Assembly: GCA_015069695.1 (NCBI GenBank)
Contig: JADCRZ010000013.1
Span: 1 to 64,000, forward strand
Length of the DNA stretch: 64,000 nucleotides
Reading direction: 5' to 3'
Origin: Williamsia sp.
Lineage (GTDB): Bacteria > Bacteroidota > Bacteroidia > Chitinophagales > Chitinophagaceae
This document shows positions 17,050-25,088 of this stretch, one piece after another; the first letter of the stretch is position 1; each line of letters starts with the position of its first letter. The notes beneath the pieces were generated by a model that was given only the letters and a program-made list of their open reading frames with translations, did not search any database and was not told the origin of the DNA. Both the position numbers and the translations under genes were made by a program.

Positions 17050-18954
17050 ATGAAAAAAATCAATAAATCCGCTTTTCACATCAGCTTGCTGGCTTTGGCC
17101 TTGTTGTCGGGGACCAGTTGCAAGAAAGAGTTTCTGGCGCCAGACCCGCTTTCATTCTACGAGCCCAGCATCACCTTCTCTACCAAGGAAGGACTGCAGG
17201 CTGCCATCAACTCCAACAACAGGAACCTGCGCTATATCTGGTACGGTGATGCCGCGCCGCTGCTCACTGACCTGCTTTTTTCGGATGTAGCGATCGACGG
17301 AACGACCGATAAATCGGGTCCTGCGCAGGATATCAATGCACTCGTTACGCCTACTTCCGACAACAACAACGACAATACCAACAAGATCAACTATTTCTGG
17401 CTGGAAGGCTACAAGGGGGTTAAATACGCCAACTCCATCATCTCCAACATTGACCGTGTAGAGAACCTGGACAAGACCCTGCATGACCAGATGCTGGGGG
17501 CCGCCTATTTTCACCGGGCCATCCGGTATTACTGGCTTGTGTTCCAGTTCGGCGATGTGCCGCTGCTCACCAAAGAGATCACCAAGCCCAAGTTCAACTT
17601 CAAATCAACCAAGGCCTCGGTTATCATAGAAAAAATGATCTCCGACCTGGAGTTTGCAGTCGCCCATGTGCCTGCTACCGCAGACTATGGCAATATCACA
17701 AAAGGGGCCTGTATGCACCTGCTGATCAAGTTTTACCTGGCGGCCGGAAAGTTTGATGAAGCCATCACCACCGCCAATACGCTGATTAACAGTTCCGGTT
17801 ATGCGCTGATGACAAACAATTTCGGCACGTTCGTGAACCCCATGCCGGCCGTGCACAATATCACAGACAATGTGATCTGGGATCTGCACCGTTCACAGAA
17901 TAAATCGATCCCTGCCAACAAGGAAACTATCTACAACGTGATCAGCCGGGAAGATTTTGCCAACAGCCGCCTCGACGTCTTTTCAATGCGCAACGGCACG
18001 CCGTTCCAATCAGGTACAGGCAACCAGCTGATCACCACGCCCTCAGGCAAAGCCGGTGTCAGCAGCAGCTATACGCTGACCGCCAGCCTGATCGATCAGC
18101 GCAAGGCATACGGCCGCGGCATCGCCAAAACACGCCCGACCTGGTACAGTTCGCACCTGATCTGGGATGATACCAGTGATCTGCGCCACAACAGCCGGGT
18201 GGGCAACTGGATGCGCATGGAAGACCTGGTGTACAACAACCCTTCGCTGAAAACATCCAATGATCCTTACTACGGAAAGCCGCTGCAGCTTTACAACAGC
18301 GCCGGCAAGCTGCTGGTAACCGATACGATCCGCTGCTGGTTCGACTGGCCGCATTATAAATTATGGGTTGAATCGCCCCGTGCCGAAACAGTTGACAACT
18401 ACAACGGCGGCGCAACTGACTGGTATGTGTTCCGCCTGGCAGAAACTTATCTTTTGCGTGCCGAAGCCAATTACTGGAAAGGAAACCTGGCTGCAGCCGC
18501 TGAAGACGTAAATGCTGTTCGCCGGCGCGCGAAATGTACCAAAATGTATACAGCCGCCAACATCAACATCGGCGCGATCATGGACGAACGCGCCCGCGAG
18601 CTGTACTATGAAGAGTTCAGGCATGTGGAGCTGAGCCGCGTATCATACATCTTTGCTACCACGCAAAAGGCCGATGAGTTTGGAAAAACATATACGCTCG
18701 ACAACCTGGGCCAGAGCAGCTACTGGTACGAACGCGTCAGCCGGTACAACGAGTTTTACAACAAAGGGGTAAAAACCGTATACGGTGCACTGTTCACCAT
18801 CAGTCCGTACCACCGCCTGTGGCCGGTACCGCAATCAGAGATCGATGCCAACCGCGAGGCGGTCATCAACCAAAACTTCGGGTATTCAGGCTATAACAAG
18901 AATGTAAAGCCCAACCAGACCCTGGCGGAAGCGCTGGAGAACGAAAACAACTAG
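17050..18954 (+). CDS. SusD/RagB family glycan-binding lipoprotein
   Basis: Surface lipoprotein of 634 residues pairing with the SusC gene that ends 11 bp upstream. The start is the ATG at 17050 (MKKINKSAFHISLLALALLSGTSC), giving lipobox SGTSC with Cys24 followed by KKEF. The SusD fold is supported by the N-terminal helical TPR-like part (AAYFHRAIRYYWLVFQFGDVPLL) and the C-terminal signature RLAETYLLRAEANYWKGN, then DERARELYYEEFRHVELSR and LWPVPQSEID. It is longer than the average SusD, consistent with extra loops at the binding surface. A strong hairpin terminator follows, which separates this pair from the LacI gene. Confidence 0.95.
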   Translation: MKKINKSAFHISLLALALLSGTSCKKEFLAPDPLSFYEPSITFSTKEGLQAAINSNNRNLRYIWYGDAAPLLTDLLFSDVAIDGTTDKSGPAQDINALVTPTSDNNNDNTNKINYFWLEGYKGVKYANSIISNIDRVENLDKTLHDQMLGAAYFHRAIRYYWLVFQFGDVPLLTKEITKPKFNFKSTKASVIIEKMISDLEFAVAHVPATADYGNITKGACMHLLIKFYLAAGKFDEAITTANTLINSSGYALMTNNFGTFVNPMPAVHNITDNVIWDLHRSQNKSIPANKETIYNVISREDFANSRLDVFSMRNGTPFQSGTGNQLITTPSGKAGVSSSYTLTASLIDQRKAYGRGIAKTRPTWYSSHLIWDDTSDLRHNSRVGNWMRMEDLVYNNPSLKTSNDPYYGKPLQLYNSAGKLLVTDTIRCWFDWPHYKLWVESPRAETVDNYNGGATDWYVFRLAETYLLRAEANYWKGNLAAAAEDVNAVRRRAKCTKMYTAANINIGAIMDERARELYYEEFRHVELSRVSYIFATTQKADEFGKTYTLDNLGQSSYWYERVSRYNEFYNKGVKTVYGALFTISPYHRLWPVPQSEIDANREAVINQNFGYSGYNKNVKPNQTLAEALENENN

Positions 18955-18976
18955 GTCTGCCGGATAGCAGCCTTCT

Positions 18977-19007
18977 ACCGGCCCTGAAAGCTTTTTTCAG
19001 GGCCGGT
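18977..19007 (+). terminator. Intrinsic terminator-like hairpin after SusD gene
   Basis: A perfect 13-bp stem, ACCGGCCCTGAAA at 18977-18989 with its complement at 18995-19007, and a five-base loop. It lies 22 bases after the SusD stop. The following tract is only moderately T-rich (TGGTTTCTG), but the stem is GC-rich and its position fits termination of the SusC/SusD transcript. Confidence 0.7.
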
Positions 19008-19177
19008 TGGTTTCTGACTGCTGCTGAAATTAGTTTGGACGCGGGAATGTTGTATCTTTCATGGTCTGCTTTGCGGGCTGAAAGGCCGCCAGTCTTATCC
19101 GGGTATCCGTTAAAACCAAATCACTCACAACTTGTTTCAGCCTGCCCCTGCTGAAAAAGGGTGCCGGCACTGCACAT

Positions 19178-20194
19178 ATGGAAAAAGAGGTTACTATTTA
19201 CGACATCGCGGAGCGGTTGAACGTATCTGCGACCACCGTAAGCCGTGGCTTACAGGATCATCCGACCATCAGTAAAAAGACGAAGAAACGGATCTTCGAC
19301 CTGGTAGAGGAACTGGGATACCGTTCCAATCAATTTGCAAAAAACCTGCGGAACCGGCGCACCAGCACCATCGGCGTGATCGTGGGTAAGCTCAACAGCC
19401 ATTTTCAGTCGGCCGCCATCTCAGGCATTGCCCATACCGCCAACAGGAACGGCTACAACCTGCTCATCAGCCAGTCGTTTGAAATTTTTTCGCAGGAAGC
19501 TGCCGGTGTGAAGACGATGTTCGACAGCCGGGTAGACGGGCTGCTGGTATCGCTCGCATACGATACCCGTGACCTGCAGCATTTCGAGGATTTCTTCAAA
19601 AAGAAAATACCGGTCCTTTTTTTCGACCGCGTGATCAACCACGACCAGTGCATCAACATTGTGATCGACAACAGGAAGGCCGCCTACCGGATCACCAGGC
19701 ACCTGATCGACCAGGGCAAAAAGCATATTATCCATATCACGGGCCCGCTGGTGCAAAACGTATATATCGACCGCCTCAACGGGTACAAGGATGCGTTGGC
19801 AGAAGCCGGCATTCCCTACGATCCTGCCGATGTGATCATCAACGACCTGACCCTGGAAGATGGCAAGCTGGCCGCCACGGCGATCTTGCAGCGCCCCCAA
19901 TTGCCTGATGCCGTATTTGCCGCGAACGACAGCTGTGCGGTGGGATGCATGCTGACCGTAAAAGCAGCAGGGCTCCGCATCCCGCAGGACATCGCGTTTG
20001 CCGGTTTTAACAACGATCCTGTTTCGCAGGTCATTGAACCCAACCTCACCACCGTCCAGTACGATGGCTATGCTATGGGCCAGGTGGCAGCAAACCACCT
20101 CCTTAAATGCCTGGGCGGTGATACCGACAATGTACCTACTGATACGATTATCCTCCGCTCCGAGCTGCTGATCCGTGGATCTTCCCGCGAGTAA
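19178..20194 (+). CDS. LacI-family transcriptional regulator
   Basis: DNA-binding regulator of 338 residues. The N-terminal LacI helix-turn-helix is clear: VTIYDIAERLNVSATTVSRGLQ, then the hinge helix region LGYRSNQFAKNLRNRRT. The remainder is a periplasmic-binding-protein-like effector domain (TIGVIVGKLNSHF, GLLVSLAYDT, VLFFDRVINHD, HIIHITGP, FAANDSCAVGCM, IAFAGFNNDPVS) that binds a sugar or sugar phosphate. It follows a SusC/SusD pair and precedes the HTCS gene by 68 bp. Operator-like AATCGGTTG sites are found in the promoters of the SusC genes at 13814 and 54349, so this protein is the natural candidate for their repressor or activator; this is inference. Confidence 0.95.
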   Translation: MEKEVTIYDIAERLNVSATTVSRGLQDHPTISKKTKKRIFDLVEELGYRSNQFAKNLRNRRTSTIGVIVGKLNSHFQSAAISGIAHTANRNGYNLLISQSFEIFSQEAAGVKTMFDSRVDGLLVSLAYDTRDLQHFEDFFKKKIPVLFFDRVINHDQCINIVIDNRKAAYRITRHLIDQGKKHIIHITGPLVQNVYIDRLNGYKDALAEAGIPYDPADVIINDLTLEDGKLAATAILQRPQLPDAVFAANDSCAVGCMLTVKAAGLRIPQDIAFAGFNNDPVSQVIEPNLTTVQYDGYAMGQVAANHLLKCLGGDTDNVPTDTIILRSELLIRGSSRE

Positions 20195-20262
20195 GGAAAG
20201 TTCTTGAACAGATTAATTATTGTATTTTCAGCGGACTAAGTTTTTATAATCATGCCAGTAGT

Positions 20263-23200
20263 ATGATATGCTTTCCCGCCAGGAGGACTTTATTCGTACT
20301 ATCCCTGTTTTTTGCACAGTGGTTAATGGCGGCAGATTATCCGGTTACGGCCTACCTCAGCATAGACCAGGGATTGTCAAACAATTCTGTCCGGAGCATT
20401 TACCAAGATCACCGGGGATTTATGTGGTTTGGTACGTATGATGGACTGAACAGGTATGATGGCTACACATTCAAGGTCTTTCGCAACAATTATAAAAATC
20501 CCCGTTCCCTCATCAACAACTGGATCAATGCCATGGATGAAGATGGGGCAGGGAATCTATGGGTAGGCACCCGCCAGGGCGTTTGTGTTTACCATGGTGC
20601 GTCCAATGATTTTTCTTCTATCTACTATGCGTCGCCACAAGGAGCGGTCAACAGGATTGTTTCTGTTATCCGGGATATTGAAAGAGATCGCGAAGGAAAC
20701 ATGCTTGTAGGTACAGCTGATTTAGGGATGATCTTTGTTCCGAAGGGGGATAGTGTAGGTATTCAGGTGCAGCTGGAAGGTGAGTCGATGCCCGCTCAAA
20801 TGCAAGATGTGGCAGCCATTAAAATGGGCGCTGGAAAAAAGATGTGGGTCTTTGTTCGTGGCAAAGGACTTTGTTTCTATGATGGCGGATCAAAAAAGCT
20901 CAGGCTTGTAAATGCCACAGTGACCTCTGCCAATTGCCTCGAAACGCGGGGAGGCTTGTTGTGGATAGGTGCAAACAATGGCATATACAGGTATGATATT
21001 GCTGCAAACCGGTTTGATCAATTTTACGATGAGAAAAATGGCTTGAGCAGCAAGGATGTTGTTGGCCTCACCATCGTGAAAACAGGCCAGTTATGGGTTG
21101 CTACAAACGGGGGCGGCATCACCGTGTTAGACCTGAAAACCGGCGCATCAACGTACTTGCGTGCAGGCATGAAACGGTATGCTTTGTCCAGCAATGTCAT
21201 CTATGTAATCGGAGAGGACCGGGAGGCCAGGATATGGGTAGGCTCTCTTCGTGGAGGGATCAACGTGATTGATCAGCGCAAGGATTTGTTTCAAACAATT
21301 GTATCCGATCCTGCTGCAACAGGAAACACGCTCGTCAGCAATTATGTCTTTTATTTTTATGAGGAAGACAATGGCAATTTGTGGATAGGAACTGACGGGG
21401 ATGGATTAAGTGTGTGGAACAGGAAAACAAATCAGTTTACGAATTACAAACACGATGGGGCAGACGCAGGATCGCTGAGCAACGATTATATCAGCCGTAT
21501 AAAAGCCGATTGGCAAAACAGGATCTGGATCGTAACCTACAGGGGCAGTGTAAACCGGTATGCAGGCGCCGGCAGATTTGAACACTACAAGTTCACAGAC
21601 CGGCGTGGTACAGGCGAAATCAGCAATCCGCTGGCGTACACGCTTTTGGAAGACAGGCAAAAAAATATCTGGGTCAGTACGCTGACAGGTGGACTCTTCA
21701 GACTGAACCGCCAAACTGGGGCGTTTGAATTGTTTGATGAAAGACTCAAAGACCTGTTTGTATTGGCTGAAGATAGGGCGGGTACTATGTGGGGCGGAAA
21801 CTTGTCTCAACTGGTTCAGCTTGACCCTGTAAACAGGGATCACCGCTCTTACTTGATCGGCAAACCTGTACGTTCAATTTATGAAGACAGGTCGCACCAT
21901 TTCTGGATCGGTACGGAAGGAGGGGGATTGGTCCAGTTTGACAGAAAACAGGCAAAGATCACTGCGCGTTACACTACCGATGAAGGACTGTGCAGCAATT
22001 CGGTATTGAATATACTGGAAGATAGAGCCGGAAATTTATGGATGAGCACCTTCAATGGCATCTCAAAGTTCGATGTTGAAAAAAAGACATTCACCAATTA
22101 TTACCAGAGCGACGGACTGCAGAGCAACCAGTTCAATTACAATGCGGCGCTGGCACTCAAGACCGGAGAACTGGTGTTTGGTGGAATAAAAGGATTCACC
22201 CTTTTTGATCCTGCGCATGTTTCGCCCAAAAGCGGTGCTCCCAACATTTATTTTACGGCTTTAAATGTCAACAACACACCCATCGAGCAAGAAAGTTCCC
22301 TGGTAACAAAATGGGAAGGAAACGACCTCAAAATGATCAAGGTTCCTTACGACAAAGCCTTGTTTTCTGCGGAATTTGCCGCGCTTGAGTATGCAGCGCC
22401 CGATAAAGTTCAGTATGCCTATTACCTGGATGGCTGGGACCGTACCTGGAATTATATAGGATCTATGCGAACGGCTACTTACACCCACCTTTCAGAAGGC
22501 ACGTATCTGCTCCGCGTAAAGAGCACCAACGCAGATGGTGTTTGGGGCAACAAAGAACTCAGGTTATCCATCATTGTTTTGCCTCCCTGGTACCGCTCCT
22601 GGTGGGCCTGGCTTACCTACGCCATCCTTGCTGTTTGCCTTGTGTACTCCTATGCAAGATACCGGGCCAGGCAAACCCGTTTAAAGTATGAAATCAGGAT
22701 TGCCAATCTCAATGCGGAGAATGAACGGGCCGAAAAGCAAAGAAGCGTGGCGGAATGGGAAAAAGAAAAATCCGAACGCGAAAAACGGGAAGCAGAACTG
22801 GCTCTGGAGAAAGCAGAGAAAGAAAGGGGGTTGGCTGAACTGGCTGCGGAAAAAGCCGAACTGGAAAAAGAAAGGGCCGAGCGCGAGCGGGAACAGGCAG
22901 AAAGAGAAAAAGAACGCATCTTACGCGAACAAGAGCGGGAGATCAACGAGAAGAAGATTACTTTTTTCACGAATATCTCCCACGAGTTCAGAACCCCGCT
23001 TACCCTGATCATCAATCCCATCAAAGACCTGCTGAAGAAAAATCAGGAAGAACAAACAAAGCCGGCGGGCGAATGGGGAACCGTATACCGCAATGCCCGC
23101 CGGATGCTGAGCCTGGTAGACCAGCTCCTCCTGTTCCGGAAAGCCGAAAGCGGATTGGATACGATCAAACCCGCCAAATTAAATCTGTATCAGCTGGCCT

Positions 23201-24576
23201 GGGAAGTATACCTCTGCTTTACACAACAGGCAAAAACCAAAAACATAACCTATCTCTTTGAATGTGCCAACCAGGATATGGAAGTTTATGCCGACAGGGA
23301 AAAGTTGGAGATCATTTTGTACAACCTGCTTTCCAATGCGCTCAAGTATACACCCGTTGATGGCAAGATCAGCTTTTCCGTTGAAGAGCTGTCTGAAGCG
23401 TTTGTTGTAAACGTGCAGGACAGCGGTTCAGGCATTCCCGGCGAGACCGGTGAAAAATTATTCGACAAATTCTACAAAGCGGAAAGATCTATCACCAGCT
23501 CCAAACCGGGCTTTGGCATCGGACTTTTTTTGGTGAAGCATTTTACCGAACAACACAAGGGTCTTATTGCGTATAAAAGTGAAGAAGGTCAGGGAGCCCA
23601 GTTTACGTTAACCTTGCTAAAAGGCAAAGCACATTTTGGAGAAGAAACGATCGTTGCAGAACAGGAGTCGGGGCCGGTATTTCTGGAAGAGCTGAAGGAA
23701 GAACCATCCCTGGAAGAAATTACAGTTGAAGCAGACCTGTTGCCAACAGCCGATCTTGTTACAGAAAAGCAAACCATCCTGGTGGTGGAAGATGATGAGC
23801 AGATCAGGCACTACCTGGTAAAGCTTTTTAAGGAAAAGTATATTGTCCAGCAGGCCGAAAACGGCGACAAGGGACTCAAAGCAGCGCAAAAATACCTGCC
23901 CGATCTGTTGATCTCAGATGTGCACATGCAGGGGATGAATGGCATTGAGCTTTGCAAAGCGGTCAAAGAAAACGAGTTGTTGAATCACATCCCTGTTATC
24001 CTGCTTACAGCCAGCACTTCAGATGAATTGAAGCTCAAGGGTGTGGAAGGTGGGGCCGACGATTATATCATCAAGCCTTTTGACAACAGTCTTTTGATGG
24101 CCAGGGTAACAAATCTTCTCAAGAGCCGGAACAACCTGCAAAAATATTTCTACAATGAAATAACCCTGAAAAAGAGTGACCAGCGCATCTCGCCTGAATA
24201 CAAAGCTTTTATTGAAAAATGCATCTCGATTGTAGAGGCCCATCTGGACACAGACAATTTTAGCGTAAAGACCTTACAGGAAGAAATGGGTATGAGCCAT
24301 TCCAACCTGTTCCGGAAGATCAAATCTGTTTCCGGTCAATCCATCAATGTATTTATCCGGTTTATCCGCCTCCGGAAAGCCGCCGAACTGTTTATCAATA
24401 CCAGCTACAACATCAACGAGGTCGCTTTTACGGTAGGCATCAACGACATAAAATATTTCCGCGAACAATTCAACAAATTATTCGGCATGAACCCCTCCGA
24501 CTATATCAGAAGATACCGGAAAATCCACGGCAAGCAATACACTGTAGACAAAGAATCCATCAACCCCGAGAACTAG
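20263..24576 (+). CDS. Hybrid two-component system regulator (HTCS): sensor, kinase, receiver and AraC HTH
   Basis: One-protein signalling system of 1437 residues that senses a glycan fragment in the periplasm and activates a PUL. In order: signal peptide (to about residue 23), a double seven-bladed propeller made of Reg_prop repeats (about 30-690; recurring WIGT and LWVGT strings), a Y_Y_Y immunoglobulin-like domain (about 700-770), one transmembrane helix (about 780-800), a long charged helix (about 815-900), HisKA with phospho-acceptor His907 in ISHEFRTPL, HATPase_c (NLLSNALKYTP, DSGSGIPGE, GFGIGLFLVKHF), a receiver with Asp1219 in ISDVHMQG, and a C-terminal AraC HTH (KTLQEEMGMSHSNLFRKIKS, FTVGINDIKYFREQFNKLFGMNPSDY). 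The PUL starting at 25089 is its likely target. Confidence 0.96.
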   Translation: MICFPARRTLFVLSLFFAQWLMAADYPVTAYLSIDQGLSNNSVRSIYQDHRGFMWFGTYDGLNRYDGYTFKVFRNNYKNPRSLINNWINAMDEDGAGNLWVGTRQGVCVYHGASNDFSSIYYASPQGAVNRIVSVIRDIERDREGNMLVGTADLGMIFVPKGDSVGIQVQLEGESMPAQMQDVAAIKMGAGKKMWVFVRGKGLCFYDGGSKKLRLVNATVTSANCLETRGGLLWIGANNGIYRYDIAANRFDQFYDEKNGLSSKDVVGLTIVKTGQLWVATNGGGITVLDLKTGASTYLRAGMKRYALSSNVIYVIGEDREARIWVGSLRGGINVIDQRKDLFQTIVSDPAATGNTLVSNYVFYFYEEDNGNLWIGTDGDGLSVWNRKTNQFTNYKHDGADAGSLSNDYISRIKADWQNRIWIVTYRGSVNRYAGAGRFEHYKFTDRRGTGEISNPLAYTLLEDRQKNIWVSTLTGGLFRLNRQTGAFELFDERLKDLFVLAEDRAGTMWGGNLSQLVQLDPVNRDHRSYLIGKPVRSIYEDRSHHFWIGTEGGGLVQFDRKQAKITARYTTDEGLCSNSVLNILEDRAGNLWMSTFNGISKFDVEKKTFTNYYQSDGLQSNQFNYNAALALKTGELVFGGIKGFTLFDPAHVSPKSGAPNIYFTALNVNNTPIEQESSLVTKWEGNDLKMIKVPYDKALFSAEFAALEYAAPDKVQYAYYLDGWDRTWNYIGSMRTATYTHLSEGTYLLRVKSTNADGVWGNKELRLSIIVLPPWYRSWWAWLTYAILAVCLVYSYARYRARQTRLKYEIRIANLNAENERAEKQRSVAEWEKEKSEREKREAELALEKAEKERGLAELAAEKAELEKERAEREREQAEREKERILREQEREINEKKITFFTNISHEFRTPLTLIINPIKDLLKKNQEEQTKPAGEWGTVYRNARRMLSLVDQLLLFRKAESGLDTIKPAKLNLYQLAWEVYLCFTQQAKTKNITYLFECANQDMEVYADREKLEIILYNLLSNALKYTPVDGKISFSVEELSEAFVVNVQDSGSGIPGETGEKLFDKFYKAERSITSSKPGFGIGLFLVKHFTEQHKGLIAYKSEEGQGAQFTLTLLKGKAHFGEETIVAEQESGPVFLEELKEEPSLEEITVEADLLPTADLVTEKQTILVVEDDEQIRHYLVKLFKEKYIVQQAENGDKGLKAAQKYLPDLLISDVHMQGMNGIELCKAVKENELLNHIPVILLTASTSDELKLKGVEGGADDYIIKPFDNSLLMARVTNLLKSRNNLQKYFYNEITLKKSDQRISPEYKAFIEKCISIVEAHLDTDNFSVKTLQEEMGMSHSNLFRKIKSVSGQSINVFIRFIRLRKAAELFINTSYNINEVAFTVGINDIKYFREQFNKLFGMNPSDYIRRYRKIHGKQYTVDKESINPEN

Positions 24577-24592
24577 CCGGTACGATGCAAGT

Positions 24593-24715
24593 CCTGAACC
24601 CACCCCTGCCCCTCCGGGAGGGATACGATGTTATAACAGGCTGCTGCACTTTCTTCTTCCACGGAGTGAAGAAAATTGTATTATCCCTCCTCGGAGGGGT
24701 AGGGGTGGGTTCAGG
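24593..24715. repeat. Long imperfect inverted repeat, possible interspersed or terminator element
   Basis: The left arm at 24593-24623 (CCTGAACCCACCCCTGCCCC onward) and the right arm at 24684-24715 are near-perfect inverted copies of about 31-32 bases, differing by one substitution and one inserted base. They are separated by 60 bases. The arms are rich in runs of C, unlike the flanks. The position right after the HTCS stop fits a transcription end, but arms this long and this composition also fit a REP-like or MITE-like interspersed element. No other copy was seen in the window. Confidence 0.6.
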
Positions 24716-24814
24716 CCCGGATGCAAGCATGGCTTGCATAAAATAAGTGTCTTTCGAACACCATACCCACCAGATCCATCCTGACAACAGGCCTTTTTAT
24801 TCAAAAATGGCCTA

Positions 24815-24875
24815 TTTACCCCCTGTTTTAGGTTTTTACCCCCCTCGCTCTCTCTTTTGGCTCCCTTTAATTTCG
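24815..24875 (+). promoter_or_regulatory. Candidate HTCS binding site (direct repeats) and promoter of the PUL
   Basis: Two direct copies of TTTACCCCC, at 24815-24823 and 24835-24843, start 20 bp apart, close to two helical turns, as expected for an AraC-type HTH dimer. About 25 bp downstream lies TAATTTCG (24868-24875), one mismatch from the -7 consensus TAnnTTTG. No good -33 element is present, as expected for an activator-dependent promoter. It lies between the HTCS gene and the SusC gene at 25089. Confidence 0.5.
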
Positions 24876-25088
24876 CTTTGTCAAGATCAAAGAGGCATCA
24901 TCCTCCCCAAACTATAGAAACGATTGTGATATGATTGCTTATCTAATTTCTTCCGGTCCATCCCGGTTCCTCACAGGGAACAAACCATTTAAGGTATCTC
25001 TTTTATTACTGGTATCCTGTCTTTTTCAAAACCGGAGCTGGCCATCAGCCTGTCATTCTATTCACAACAAATTTAATCTTACTTAAAT

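Larger units (their letters stand above)
24577..25088. other. Intergenic region between HTCS gene and its PUL
   Basis: About 512 bases without a gene. It holds a long inverted repeat (24593-24715), a short hairpin (ATGCAAGC at 24721-24728 pairing with GCTTGCAT at 24732-24739) and the candidate HTCS operator and promoter (24815-24875). The leader of the first SusC gene makes up the rest. Confidence 0.6.

Noticed and set aside
24721-24739. Short hairpin with ATGCAAGC arms after the long inverted repeat
   Set aside because: An 8-bp stem with no U tract; could be part of the repeat element but too small to call a terminator on its own.
24915-24928. LacI-type core AAACGATT upstream of the HTCS-linked PUL
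   Set aside because: Only the 8-base core fits, it lies downstream of the candidate promoter, and there is no 19-bp-spaced -7 element as in the two accepted sites; chance occurrence in about 500 bases is plausible.
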